The position numbers and the translations under genes were made by a program. Of a stretch of DNA of 61,190 bases, positions 45,485-54,831 are shown piece after piece. Under the pieces are notes generated by a model, which saw only the letters and a program-made list of their open reading frames with translations, did no database searches and was not told the origin of the DNA. Origin of the DNA: Alphaproteobacteria bacterium (GTDB lineage: Bacteria; Pseudomonadota; Alphaproteobacteria; Sphingomonadales; Kordiimonadaceae); the NCBI GenBank assembly GCA_021774695.1, contig JAJFIU010000050.1:1-61190 (forward strand), read 5' to 3'. Within the stretch, counting starts at the first letter, position 1. Each line of letters begins with the position of its first letter.

Positions 45485-46051
45485 ATGGGTCGAGACTGTC
45501 CGTTTGATTTACCGAAGTTTGCGGCTTTGCCTAGGATGTGGGAGCTTCTGATCGCGTGGGATAGCTGGCGCGGTGATGATATAATACCACTCCGGTCCGA
45601 GGTAAAACTCTCGGATATCAACAATTTTCTGAGCCATACCATGTTATTTGATATGGAAGTCCCGGATCGCATTCATTGTAGGTATGTGGGGTCGGTTTTC
45701 CATGAAATTTACGGTCAGGATTTTACTGGCCAAAACTATTTGGATGTGACTGCCTTGAAGGACCGGATTGTACGAGCTAAGAGATTGTTTGCCGCGGCCA
45801 ATCAGCCATGCATCGCCGTATGGGCAGTAAAAGGCGAACAGGGGCGCGGCGGACTGCCCAGCGCCACCGGCGTGTCGATGCCGGTTAAGCCTACTGATCC
45901 AGACCAACCCATGCAGTTGATGCATGTGGTTGTACAATTGGGTAAAATTGTCTTTTCTGAATTGGCGAGCCAGGAAAAACGAGACAATGTACAACTTTCG
46001 GATCGTTTTTCTCTGATTGATATTGGGGCAGGGGTGCCAGGGGTTTCTTGA
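45485..46051 (+). CDS. PAS-like (PAS_5 family) protein, paralogue 3
   Basis: The 188-residue protein starts at ATG 45485, eight bases after GGGGGAG. It shares the layout of the two other PAS-like proteins: MWELLIAWDSWRGDDIIPLRSEVKLSDINNFLSHTMLFDMEV, HCRYVGSVFHEIYGQDFTGQNYLDVT and a C-terminal strand pair. It is more divergent, with an insert (GEQGRGGLPSATGVSMPVKPTDPDQP). It lies on the other side of the M16 gene and opposite strand. The frame is open upstream to 45410 without a good RBS. Confidence 0.68.
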   Translation: MGRDCPFDLPKFAALPRMWELLIAWDSWRGDDIIPLRSEVKLSDINNFLSHTMLFDMEVPDRIHCRYVGSVFHEIYGQDFTGQNYLDVTALKDRIVRAKRLFAAANQPCIAVWAVKGEQGRGGLPSATGVSMPVKPTDPDQPMQLMHVVVQLGKIVFSELASQEKRDNVQLSDRFSLIDIGAGVPGVS

Positions 46052-46263
46052 CGATTCAATTTCCTATTTTAATTCCCATTGGGAAACAAATATTCTAACA
46101 GCAGTACGCCACAATTTTTAGCGACAGTTGGCTAAAACTGTAATATTACTTGTTGAGTGTAATAGAGGCGTTAAAGTGCACGGGAAATTTGCTGTGTAGA
46201 TTAAATGCTCTGCAGCTGTGGCTGCTGTTTGACAATCGAGAAAATTGAGTTCGAGGGGGAATT

Positions 46264-46944
46264 ATGGTTTTGAAACCGACAATTGCGAATCTTTTTGCGC
46301 GGTCACCAATTAAGCCACTTCAACGGCATATGGAAGTTGTTGGACGGTGTGCTGCGGAAGTCGTCACTCTTTTTGAATGCCTTATCAGGCAAGACGATTT
46401 GGCTGTCAAAGCTGCGGTAGATAAAATATTTTCCCTGGAGGGTGAAGCTGACGTTATTAAGCACGACCTGAGGGAGCATTTGCCCAAAAGCCTGTTTATG
46501 CCGGTGGAGCGCGGTGACCTTCTTAAAATTCTTGATTTACAAGACCAGATTGCAGATACAGCGCAGGATATTGCGGGTTTATTTCAGGTGCGCAAGTTTG
46601 AGGTGCCCGAGTCGTTTAATGAGCCTTTGATTGCTCTTGTTCGTCGCTGTATTGACGCGTGTGTTTTGTGCGAAAAAATCATAAACGAACTGGACGAATT
46701 GCTTGTTGTTGGCTTCCGGGGTAGGGAGACCGAGATCGTTAGCAACATGATTACGGAGCTGAATAAAATTGAGTCTGATACCGATCAAATGGGGACAGAT
46801 TTGACACGCTTACTTTTCACCATGGAGGGTGAAATGAGCGACGTTTCTCTCATATTATGGTCGCGGCTGATACGGGATATTGGTGGACTGGCTGACTATG
46901 CCGAAATGGTGGGTAACCGGCTGCGCTTGTTATTGGCCCGATAA
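46264..46944 (+). CDS. DUF47/PhoU-like Pit accessory protein
   Basis: The 226-residue all-helical protein matches the TIGR00153/DUF47 family: FARSPIKPLQRHMEVVGRCAAEV, FSLEGEADVIKHDLREHLPKSLFMPVERGDLLKILDLQDQIADTAQDI, with repeated acidic E/D-x3-D/E metal-binding pairs typical of PhoU-fold proteins. It is encoded 44 bases before the Pit phosphate carrier and is thought to tune its activity. The upstream spacer contains an ACAGTT/AACTGT inverted repeat (46124-46141) overlapping a weak Pho-box half, not strong enough to call. Confidence 0.9.
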   Translation: MVLKPTIANLFARSPIKPLQRHMEVVGRCAAEVVTLFECLIRQDDLAVKAAVDKIFSLEGEADVIKHDLREHLPKSLFMPVERGDLLKILDLQDQIADTAQDIAGLFQVRKFEVPESFNEPLIALVRRCIDACVLCEKIINELDELLVVGFRGRETEIVSNMITELNKIESDTDQMGTDLTRLLFTMEGEMSDVSLILWSRLIRDIGGLADYAEMVGNRLRLLLAR

Positions 46945-46988
46945 AAAACCCTGTCAAATAAATTACTCTTACCTGACCTGGAGATACC

Positions 46989-48254
46989 ATGGAAATTATA
47001 GCGCAATATGGCACCGTCTTTATTGTCATAGCAGTCATATTTGGATTTTATATGACTTGGGGCATCGGTGCTAATGATGTGGCCAATGTCATGGGAACAT
47101 CAGTGGGGTCTGGTGCGATTACGGTGGGTACCGCGATCATTATTGCAGCCATTTTTGAGTTTGCTGGCGCGGCGCTTGCGGGCGGCCATGTTACTCAAAC
47201 GATCCGAAAAGGGATCATTGATCCAACGTCAATAGCAGGCAATCCTGAAATCCTTGTGTACGGAATGCTGGCATCGCTTCTTGCGGCGGCTATCTGGTTA
47301 ATGGTCGCGTCCAACAGAGGTTGGCCGGTATCTACAACGCACTCCATCATTGGCGCAATCGTTGGCTTTGCCATGGCGGGTATTGGCATGGATGCGGTTA
47401 ACTGGTCCAAGATCGGCGAGATTGTCTTGAGCTGGTTAATCTCACCAGCGCTCGGGGCGGCGATCGCTTTTCTGTTGATGATGAGTATTAGAACTTTGAT
47501 CCTAAACACGGATAACCCGTTCCGGCGTGCCCAGATATGGGGCCCCGTTTACATATTCCTTGTTGGTTTTATTATTTCATTGGTGACGGTGTTTAAGGGG
47601 TTAAAACATCTGGATTTGGAACTGTCTATTGAGCAAAGCTTCGCCACAGCATCCATATTCGGGCTGCTAACGGCGGCGATAGGGTGGGCCATGATCCAGC
47701 GGGTGAAGGTGGATGAACAGGCTGACAAAGAATACCATTTTGCCAGTGTTGAAAAAGTTTTCACGCCGATGATGATTTTCACAGCTTGTGGTATGGCGTT
47801 CGCTCATGGTTCGAACGACGTGGCTAACGGCGTAGGCCCTATTGCGGCGGTTGTTGGGATAGTTGGTAGCGGCGGCGAAGTGATGCAATCGTCAGGGCTG
47901 CCCTTGTGGATCCTGATATTGGGTGGCGTTGGAATTATCGTCGGCCTCGCTACATACGGTTATAAAGTTATGCGGACTATCGGCACCAAAATCACGGAAC
48001 TCACACCGACCAGAGGTTTTTGCGCCACTATGGCGGCAGCAGCGACGGTCGTTTTGGCATCTCGTACCGGCATGCCTGTTTCAACCACCCATATTGCGGT
48101 CGGCGCGGTTGTCGGCGTTGGCATGGCGCGTGGTGTTGGCGCCATAGACCTGCGGGTTGTTACAGGCATTGTTATGTCGTGGATAATAACCTTGCCTGTG
48201 GGCGGCCTTCTTGCCGCGCTTTTCTTCTTTATCCTACGGTCGATCTTTTCATAA
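46989..48254 (+). CDS. pit: PiT-family low-affinity inorganic phosphate transporter
   Basis: The 421-residue membrane protein has the duplicated PiT signature: GIGANDVANVMGTSVGSGAIT in the first half and AHGSNDVANGVGPIAAVVGI in the second, each with the conserved N-D pair, and paired GWPVSTTHSIIGAIVG / GMPVSTTHIAVGAVVG loops. It carries metal-phosphate or phosphate with protons or sodium. The DUF47 partner is upstream in the same operon. Having Pit beside Pst gives the cell a low- and a high-affinity phosphate route in one locus. Confidence 0.93.
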   Translation: MEIIAQYGTVFIVIAVIFGFYMTWGIGANDVANVMGTSVGSGAITVGTAIIIAAIFEFAGAALAGGHVTQTIRKGIIDPTSIAGNPEILVYGMLASLLAAAIWLMVASNRGWPVSTTHSIIGAIVGFAMAGIGMDAVNWSKIGEIVLSWLISPALGAAIAFLLMMSIRTLILNTDNPFRRAQIWGPVYIFLVGFIISLVTVFKGLKHLDLELSIEQSFATASIFGLLTAAIGWAMIQRVKVDEQADKEYHFASVEKVFTPMMIFTACGMAFAHGSNDVANGVGPIAAVVGIVGSGGEVMQSSGLPLWILILGGVGIIVGLATYGYKVMRTIGTKITELTPTRGFCATMAAAATVVLASRTGMPVSTTHIAVGAVVGVGMARGVGAIDLRVVTGIVMSWIITLPVGGLLAALFFFILRSIFS

Positions 48255-48265
48255 GGTCGACCCCA

Positions 48266-50353
48266 TCAGTTGTTTGAGTTTGTTACTGCATCACTGGCGA
48301 GTGTTTGATTAATGAATTCAAGAAGAGGCTCTCGAGCAGGTTCAAAAGCGATGAATCCGTCGCCGTGCCCGACCATGAAGCCGTAGCGCGTTAAACCTGA
48401 ACTATAAACAATTGTGTAATTTTTGATTTTAACAAAATTCTGCCATACGCCGCCGTCTTCTGAGGGTCGGGTATGGCCCACCATAAAGGGTGTCCCTTTT
48501 TTAACGCCAAGTACGCGGCGGAAGTTTTTGATGTCGCCTTTGGTGTATCCCATGGAAAAACCAGGCCTAATCACCCTGTTGTGCGTTACTTCATATGCAT
48601 AGCCCTCAAGCTTGGCTAAATCTATCAACGTTTCATAGGAAACCGGGCCGCGAGTCGGTGCGGCGTGGCTGGCAATAAAGGTATCCGCTTTAATTATGTA
48701 GGGAAGTGCGAGAAAAAACCTTTCCACTTCATCCCGGTATGTTTGGCCCCGGTTTTCGATCAGAAATTGTTCAAATAATTTCCCCTGCATCACGTTTGCT
48801 TTGGAAACATCCGCAGAAAAAGATTCGTGATTGCCGCGCAGCATGAACATATTTTTGGGGAAGCGGTTTTTTAACTTCATGACCAAGTCCAGCATCAGTA
48901 CAGAGCTCTCCATATTGTCCAATTGCCGGTCTTCATCACTGTGGATCATGTCGCCGAGCAAAATCAGGCAAGTGTGACCACTCTCCATGCCCGCCAAGCC
49001 CTGTGGAAGGGCAAGGATTTTCAGTAAATTGTCCACTTGCCCATGCAGATCCCCGACGACAATCGGTGTGACTGCAGCCGGCAATTCTACAACAGCGCCG
49101 CGCTCTCCCCACCTGTTGTTGGGTCGATAACATTCCTGAGCGAGAGCCTGATTGGTTTGTTTGATAGTGCTTAATGCAGCAGGTGTTGCAAGTGGTGTGA
49201 TGGCGCCGCCGAAAATGTCACAGATACGGCCCAACACCTGGGCACGCATGTCTTGCAGTACATCAAGGTCGTTATTGTTGACTAGAGCTTGCACGGTAAT
49301 TTTTACTGTCGAATTCTTTCGGTCAACAAAAAGGACACCCTTGGAATTATGTATGGTAATCGGTTCTTTCGTTAGTTTGTTTGGCAAGTTTAGCGAGTTT
49401 GAAATTTCGGCGTTTGCGCCCAGCTTGACATTTGAGTTCGCTTTCAGATGAACTATGCCACCGTCACCTGCGATAAATTTCTGAACGTTGATAAGCGACC
49501 AGTCTCGAGGAAAGTTTTTTACTGCCGCATTCATGGGAACATCGGGCAGCATAAGCAATTGCTGATCCCGGATTGTTAGATAAAACGGCCCTGAGCGGTA
49601 AGGAATTCGGGCGTTGTCACCAATTGTTTGCTTGTTTGTTGTAGGCATCATGGTTTCGATGCGCCTGCCAAATACCATCGAGTATAATTTGCGCGCACCT
49701 GCACCGGGCATGCTGAGCCAAGGGTCATTGGTTGGGTCAGCTTTAATCTCGGAGCAAAATTTCTGCGGTGGGGCGTCATATCCGTTTCTGACATGAACAG
49801 GCACACCTTGCCTGTGCAGATACTCGGCGATCTCTAGATAGGCGAGGCTTTGCGCATGAACAATTTCTGGAGTGAGGTTTGCTTCATAGGGAAATAAACC
49901 GGTTCGGGCACGTTCTTGACGCCAGCGGAAGGCCTTATCGGGCGGCGGTATCACAAACTCAAAAACGAATTTGCGGCGTTGGTTTTTTGAGGTTAAACCT
50001 GCATGATTTGGGGGTATCTTGACGCGGGATTTATCCATTTCAAGCGATTGAAACTCTTGCATCCAGCCGGGGTCAAAGACAGTCAGTGCATCGCGGTGCT
50101 CAAAATACGGGAAGCCCAAATGAATTTCACGTGGCCGAAATGTCAGCGCCGGATCCAGCCACCATTTTTTACTAAGATCCAGATACCCTTCCATCGGCCA
50201 ACCGCGCAGGCGGCGCACAATTGTTGATTTGCCCGAGCCGGGCGGGCCGGTCACAAACAACTGTCGATATTTAACCCCCCGAGGCAGAAGCACGCCCCGG
50301 TAGTCATATATGTCCTCGCAGACCGTTAAATTGTTTTCGAAATCGGTGAGCAT
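48266..50353 (-). CDS. P-loop kinase-like domain fused to PPP-type phosphoesterase
   Basis: The 695-residue protein has an N-terminal P-loop domain with Walker A GPPGSGKST (36-44), a helical lid-like region up to about 200 (WRQERARTGLFPYEANLTPEIV), a beta-rich unknown middle (about 245-360), and a C-terminal calcineurin-like domain with the full PPP set: GDLHG (434-438), GDMIH (467-471), RGNHES (506-511), SH (562-563) and GHT (626-628). Kinase-plus-phosphoesterase order recalls bacterial polynucleotide kinase-phosphatase, but the middle differs and there is no ligase. It lies 170 bases after phoU, same strand, at the end of the pst group, suggesting a phosphate-linked kinase/phosphatase. The substrate is unknown. 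Confidence 0.7.
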   Translation of the reverse strand: MLTDFENNLTVCEDIYDYRGVLLPRGVKYRQLFVTGPPGSGKSTIVRRLRGWPMEGYLDLSKKWWLDPALTFRPREIHLGFPYFEHRDALTVFDPGWMQEFQSLEMDKSRVKIPPNHAGLTSKNQRRKFVFEFVIPPPDKAFRWRQERARTGLFPYEANLTPEIVHAQSLAYLEIAEYLHRQGVPVHVRNGYDAPPQKFCSEIKADPTNDPWLSMPGAGARKLYSMVFGRRIETMMPTTNKQTIGDNARIPYRSGPFYLTIRDQQLLMLPDVPMNAAVKNFPRDWSLINVQKFIAGDGGIVHLKANSNVKLGANAEISNSLNLPNKLTKEPITIHNSKGVLFVDRKNSTVKITVQALVNNNDLDVLQDMRAQVLGRICDIFGGAITPLATPAALSTIKQTNQALAQECYRPNNRWGERGAVVELPAAVTPIVVGDLHGQVDNLLKILALPQGLAGMESGHTCLILLGDMIHSDEDRQLDNMESSVLMLDLVMKLKNRFPKNMFMLRGNHESFSADVSKANVMQGKLFEQFLIENRGQTYRDEVERFFLALPYIIKADTFIASHAAPTRGPVSYETLIDLAKLEGYAYEVTHNRVIRPGFSMGYTKGDIKNFRRVLGVKKGTPFMVGHTRPSEDGGVWQNFVKIKNYTIVYSSGLTRYGFMVGHGDGFIAFEPAREPLLEFINQTLASDAVTNSNN

Positions 50354-50523
50354 TGCTCATTATTCTCCTGCATATCAGAAGAATAGGGCATTGTTTGCGG
50401 AGGAGCGACCAAATTATTTGGCGCTTTCCGCAATTGCTATGTCTGGTTAGGGTGTTGTTCGCGAAGTAACCATACTGCTTGATTGGAGCAAGGTGCGGTC
50501 TGCATCTATAAAGTATCCGGTCT

Positions 50524-51231
50524 TTAGTCTTTTGCGAAAAGTTCTACGCTGGTTTCATCATTTTTTGCACGGGCTTCTTCCAGATTATCTCCGGTTATCG
50601 CGTAAAAGATTTGTTCAGCGACATTTGTCGCCTGGTCACCAATGCGCTCGATGTTTTTTGCTATCATCAGATAGTGGGTCAACTCACCAATATACTCTGG
50701 TGTTTCCATCATCCGGGCCAGAATTTTCCGATAAGTTAGATTATACATACTGTCGAGGGCTTCATCGCTCTCCCATACAGCGACAGCTTGCTCTGCGCTG
50801 CGTTTGACGTAAGCCTCAAGAACACTCTCTATCATCTGATGGGCTTCTATTGCCATTTTATCCAGCATTTCCGGCATGACAACAAGTGCGCCGTCAGAGA
50901 GGGCAAAGGTTCGCTTGGCAATGTTTTTTGCATAGTCGCCCATGCGTTCGATCATTGTCGTCATCTTCAAGGCAGACACGACTTCGCGCAAGTCGTCGGC
51001 GACAGGTGCTCGGCGGGCAAAAACGCCAATTACAGCTCGTTCAGCCGTAATCTCCAATGCATCCAGTTTCTTGTCGGATAACCGGACCTCCTTGGCTTTT
51101 TCAATATCGAGATCACGCAGCGCCTGCATTGCTTCGCTTAACTGATTGGCGGCCAGGTCACCCATCTGGATAACAATCGAGCGGACTTCTTGCAGCTCAT
51201 CGTCATAGGTACTTAAAATATGGTCGTTCAT
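50524..51231 (-). CDS. phoU: Phosphate uptake regulator PhoU
   Basis: The 235-residue protein is a tandem three-helix-bundle PhoU: TYDDELQEVRSIVIQMGDLAANQLSEAMQAL and MTTMIERMGDYAKNIAKRT ... MIAKNIERIGDQATNVAEQIFYAITG, each with the ExxxDxxxN-type metal-binding motif. It ties Pst activity to the PhoR/PhoB two-component system. It follows pstB by 11 bases with AAGGACC as RBS. phoR and phoB are not in the window. Confidence 0.95.
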   Translation of the reverse strand: MNDHILSTYDDELQEVRSIVIQMGDLAANQLSEAMQALRDLDIEKAKEVRLSDKKLDALEITAERAVIGVFARRAPVADDLREVVSALKMTTMIERMGDYAKNIAKRTFALSDGALVVMPEMLDKMAIEAHQMIESVLEAYVKRSAEQAVAVWESDEALDSMYNLTYRKILARMMETPEYIGELTHYLMIAKNIERIGDQATNVAEQIFYAITGDNLEEARAKNDETSVELFAKD

Positions 51232-51242
51232 AGTTTTGGTCC

Positions 51243-52043
51243 TTACCCGATCCGGCCAGTAATATAATCGCGCGTACGATCTTCTTTTGGCGAAGTGAAT
51301 ATTTCAGTTGTATCGCCGTATTCAACCATTTCGCCCAGGTGAAAAAAGGCCGTTTTCCGCGAAATTCGTGCAGCCTGCTGCATGCTGTGGGTAACAATGA
51401 TGATAGCATAGCGACCACTAAGTTCGTCAATGAGGGCTTCAATTTTGGCTGTCGCTATGGGGTCAAGAGCAGAGCAAGGCTCGTCCATGAGTATAACTTC
51501 CGGGTTAACTGCAATAGCACGCGCGATACACAGCCTTTGTTGTTGCCCGCCAGAAAGTGCAGTGCCAGAACTATCAAGACGGTCCTTCACTTCCTGCCAC
51601 AATCCTGCTTTTTCTAGCGAGGTCGTAACGATCTCGTCCAGATCGGTACGATGAGCCGCAAGTCCGTGAATGCGCGGGCCGTATGCAACATTGTCATAAA
51701 TGGATTTGGGAAATGGGTTTGGTTTCTGGAACACCATCCCAACGCGCGCGCGCAGTTGCACAACATCGATTCCGCTGGTGTAGATGTTTTCGTCTTCCAG
51801 CAGAATTTCGCCAGTAACATGGCAAATTGGAATCGTGTCATTCATGCGGTTAAGGCAGCGCAGGAATGTAGACTTGCCACAACCTGACGGTCCGATAAGC
51901 GATGTGACCTTGTCAGCATACAAGTCCAAATCAATGTCTTTAATAGCATGATTATCGCCGTAAAAAACATTTACGCCTCTAGCCGCCATTTTAGGTTTAG
52001 CTTGTATAGCTTCCGGGCCTGTCTCTGCTGGTGCGCTGTTCAT
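51243..52043 (-). CDS. pstB: Phosphate ABC transporter ATP-binding protein
   Basis: The 266-residue ATPase has Walker [10 protein letters not shown], the PstB-type stretch [13 protein letters not shown], the signature [16 protein letters not shown], Walker [17 protein letters not shown] and the H-loop [15 protein letters not shown]. It powers the PstCA channel. The ATG at 52043 was chosen; an in-frame GTG nine bases earlier overlaps the pstA stop and is possible. Confidence 0.96.
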   Translation of the reverse strand: MNSAPAETGPEAIQAKPKMAARGVNVFYGDNHAIKDIDLDLYADKVTSLIGPSGCGKSTFLRCLNRMNDTIPICHVTGEILLEDENIYTSGIDVVQLRARVGMVFQKPNPFPKSIYDNVAYGPRIHGLAAHRTDLDEIVTTSLEKAGLWQEVKDRLDSSGTALSGGQQQRLCIARAIAVNPEVILMDEPCSALDPIATAKIEALIDELSGRYAIIIVTHSMQQAARISRKTAFFHLGEMVEYGDTTEIFTSPKEDRTRDYITGRIG

Positions 52044-52045
52044 AT

Positions 52046-53380
52046 TTACCACTTTTGTTCAAATTTTTGTCGTAGCCAAATGGCTATGCCGTTCATGGCA
52101 ATAAGGAAAAAAAGCAACACCATGATTGCGGCGGACGTTTTTTCCACAAATGCGCGCTCGGGGCTGTCAGCCCAAAGGTAAATCTGCACTGGTAGAACCG
52201 TTGCTGCATCGTTAATGCTGCCGGGAATATCGACGATGAAGGCAACCATGCCAATCATCAATAAAGGAGCGCTTTCACCGAGGGCCCGGGCCATGCCGAT
52301 GATAGTGCCTGTCATAATGCCGGGCATCGCTAGCGGTATGACATGATGGAAAACCACTTGCATAGGCGAGGCACCCAAGCCGCGCGCTGCGTCCCGAATA
52401 GACGGCGGCACCGCTGCAATTGATGCGCGAGACGCTATGATTACAGTAGGTAATGTTAATAGGGCAAGCGTTAGTCCGCCAACGATGGGGGCTGATCGCG
52501 GCATGCCCATCACACTGAGAAAAACCGCAAGACCTAGCAAGCCGAACACAATGGATGGCACGGCCGCCAAATTGTTGATGTTAATTTCGATAATATCCGT
52601 AAACCGGTTTTTCGGAGCAAATTCTTCCAGATAAATAGCAGCACATAAACCAATAGGGAATGCAGTCAGCAGTGTGACCATCAGGGTAAAGGCCGATCCG
52701 ACTATGGCACCCCATACACCGGCTAGCTCAGGTTCGCGAGAATCGCCGCCGGTTAGAAACTGGCTATGGAAATTCAGTGATATTCGATCATCGTTTTGCA
52801 GTGTCTGTAGCCAGGAAAGTTCGTTGTCTTTTACTTTTCTGTTGGCTTCCGGCAGAGAAATATCGATGTTACCTTTGATAACTTGATCAATATCGTCAGA
52901 TGTTAGCAGCTCAACTCGCTTGGTTGTCCCAATCAAGGCAGGGTCGGCCAGGATCATGTTACGAAGTTGTGCCCGGGCACCAGTGCTGACAATTCGCAGC
53001 AGCGTGCGCGTGTCGCGGCGACCTTTCACTTCAGGGAATAGCTCCTGCATCGAGGTTTGAATCAACCGCAGCATATTGGTCTTGCGAACCTTTTCTGTGA
53101 ATGCTTCCGGCGACAAGCTAGTTGGGTCACCCAGTAGGTCGGCGCTGAAAGTTACGTCGATGCTGACACTGGTTTGCACAAAACCGTATGCGCCGTTTTT
53201 GACGATGTTTCCCAGCAAAAATACCAGAAAAAGAACTGATATGACTACCGCGCCAAGCCCCAGAGACTGGAAAATTCGCTCACGGCGATAACGACGAGCA
53301 ATGCGCGCCTGCATAGCGCCGGATTTCCAGTCAGTCGGGCCAGTGGAGAGTTCGGCGTGTGGTACATTTCGTTCAGTCAT
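52046..53380 (-). CDS. pstA: Phosphate ABC transporter permease PstA
   Basis: The 444-residue protein carries the permease domain in its C-terminal half (ALTVVT-like helices, [31 protein letters not shown], and the ABC-coupling EAA-type loop [31 protein letters not shown]). The first ~200 residues form an extra periplasmic region between helix 1 and the core, as in alphaproteobacterial PstA with a DUF3333-type extension. It overlaps pstC by eight bases. Confidence 0.93.
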   Translation of the reverse strand: MTERNVPHAELSTGPTDWKSGAMQARIARRYRRERIFQSLGLGAVVISVLFLVFLLGNIVKNGAYGFVQTSVSIDVTFSADLLGDPTSLSPEAFTEKVRKTNMLRLIQTSMQELFPEVKGRRDTRTLLRIVSTGARAQLRNMILADPALIGTTKRVELLTSDDIDQVIKGNIDISLPEANRKVKDNELSWLQTLQNDDRISLNFHSQFLTGGDSREPELAGVWGAIVGSAFTLMVTLLTAFPIGLCAAIYLEEFAPKNRFTDIIEININNLAAVPSIVFGLLGLAVFLSVMGMPRSAPIVGGLTLALLTLPTVIIASRASIAAVPPSIRDAARGLGASPMQVVFHHVIPLAMPGIMTGTIIGMARALGESAPLLMIGMVAFIVDIPGSINDAATVLPVQIYLWADSPERAFVEKTSAAIMVLLFFLIAMNGIAIWLRQKFEQKW

Positions 53381-54752
53381 AGGCTTCGCGGTACTTACGC
53401 ACCATCCTCAGGGCAGCAACATTAAGCAGCAGAGTGATTACAAACAACGCCAAGCCAAGTGCAAAAGCCGACAATGTTTTGGGACTATCGAATTCCTGAT
53501 CACCGGTAAGAAGCGCCACGATTTGAACTGTCACCGTAGTAACAGCTTCCAGCGGGTTTGCTGTCAGGTTCGGGCGCATGCCCGCGGCCATTACCACAAT
53601 CATGGTTTCGCCGATGGCCCGACTTATGGCCAGAAGGAAGGCTCCAACGACACCCGGCAAAGCAGCCGGCAACAAAACCTGTGTGATGGTCTCGGCTTTG
53701 GTGGCACCGAGCGCAAAGGAGCCGTCTTTCAGGGATGAGGGTACTGCGGTGATGGCATCGTCTGACAGCGAAGAAACGAACGGAATAATCATCACGCCCA
53801 TAACCAGACCAGCAGCGAGGGCGCTCTCGCTTGCTACATCAACACCGATGGCCCCGCCTGCGTCCCTTAGCATTGGGGCGACTGTAAGGGCGGCAAAAAA
53901 TCCGTAAACCACGGTGGGCACGCCCGCTAATATCTCGAGTACTGGCTTGGCCACAGCGCGCACGGTGCGGTTGGCGTATTGTGTTAGATAAATCGCGGCA
54001 AACAATCCAATGGGACCAGCAACAAGCATCGCCAACGTGCTAATCAGGAATGTGCCTGCAAATAGTGGAATTGAACCAAAAGCCCCGACGGACGCCACTT
54101 GATCAGCACGTAGGGCTGTTTGTGGGCTCCAATGTAATCCAAAAAGGAAATCTTGTATTGGTACTTGCTGGAAGAACCGTAGGCTTTCAAAAATCAGCGA
54201 CGCAACAATTCCAAGCGTAACGACGACAGCGAGAAAGGAGCTCGCTGCCAGCGCGACGCTTATTGTTTTTTCAAAGCTATTTCTGGCCCGGTAATCTGCG
54301 TGAGTTCTACTATTTGATAAATAGTACCCTAACAACCCTACAGCAAGAGTTAGCGAAAAAGTTGCCCACAGGCCTTTATTGTAAAGGCTTGAATACTTGT
54401 CTGCCGCAGCCAGAATATTGGCGTCTGTTGTGCTGGCCTCGCCGTGTTGGACCGCTAATTGTATCCTGTTTAGGATTAAAGATATTTGGTCGCCGCTTAC
54501 ATTTTTTACAGAATCTGGCAGCCCTGCGACGACTAGATTTTCTATAACCGTTTCACCACCAATTATCCAAAGCAAAAACAGGAAAAGGCAGGGCGCAAAA
54601 ACCCGCACAGCCGCGTAGTATCCGTGGTAGCGCGGTAGCGAATGAAGCTGCTGTGTGGCGCCGCCAACAATGGCAACTGACTTTTGCCGGACCAAGGCAA
54701 AAGAAATCATCGCCATAACGGCGATCACAATAAAAATCGTAAAATTCGTCAA
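53373..54752 (-). CDS. pstC: Phosphate ABC transporter permease PstC
   Basis: The 459-residue protein has a long N-terminal extension with three helices and a periplasmic loop (DUF3708-like), then the permease core: GSIPLFAGTFLISTLAMLVAGPIGLFAAIYL, EILAGVPTVVYGFFAALTV and the coupling loop SLKDGSFALGATKAETITQVLLPAALPGVVGAFL. The start codon is TTG (54750-54752) with AAGGG about nine bases upstream. A terminator-like hairpin lies between pstS and this gene. Confidence 0.92.
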   Translation of the reverse strand: MTNFTIFIVIAVMAMISFALVRQKSVAIVGGATQQLHSLPRYHGYYAAVRVFAPCLFLFLLWIIGGETVIENLVVAGLPDSVKNVSGDQISLILNRIQLAVQHGEASTTDANILAAADKYSSLYNKGLWATFSLTLAVGLLGYYLSNSRTHADYRARNSFEKTISVALAASSFLAVVVTLGIVASLIFESLRFFQQVPIQDFLFGLHWSPQTALRADQVASVGAFGSIPLFAGTFLISTLAMLVAGPIGLFAAIYLTQYANRTVRAVAKPVLEILAGVPTVVYGFFAALTVAPMLRDAGGAIGVDVASESALAAGLVMGVMIIPFVSSLSDDAITAVPSSLKDGSFALGATKAETITQVLLPAALPGVVGAFLLAISRAIGETMIVVMAAGMRPNLTANPLEAVTTVTVQIVALLTGDQEFDSPKTLSAFALGLALFVITLLLNVAALRMVRKYREAYD

Positions 54753-54786
54753 GTTCTTAGGCCCTTATTATGCAGAACTGCGAAAA

Positions 54787-54814
54787 GTAAGCCACCGACG
54801 CGTCAATGGCTTAC
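54787..54814 (-). terminator. Attenuator-like hairpin between pstS and pstC
   Basis: On the minus strand GTAAGCCA, a 12-base loop and TGGCTTAC form a perfect eight-pair stem followed by TTTTCG. It begins 17 bases after the pstS stop. Partial termination here would leave more PstS than membrane subunits, as is usual for binding-protein transporters. Confidence 0.6.
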
Positions 54815-54831
54815 CTTGTTGTTCGTTGACA

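Noticed and set aside
46124-46165. Pho-box-like sequence before the DUF47-pit operon
   Set aside because: Only one half (CTGTAAT) agrees well; the other half is degenerate, and the ACAGTT/AACTGT inverted repeat there may be unrelated.
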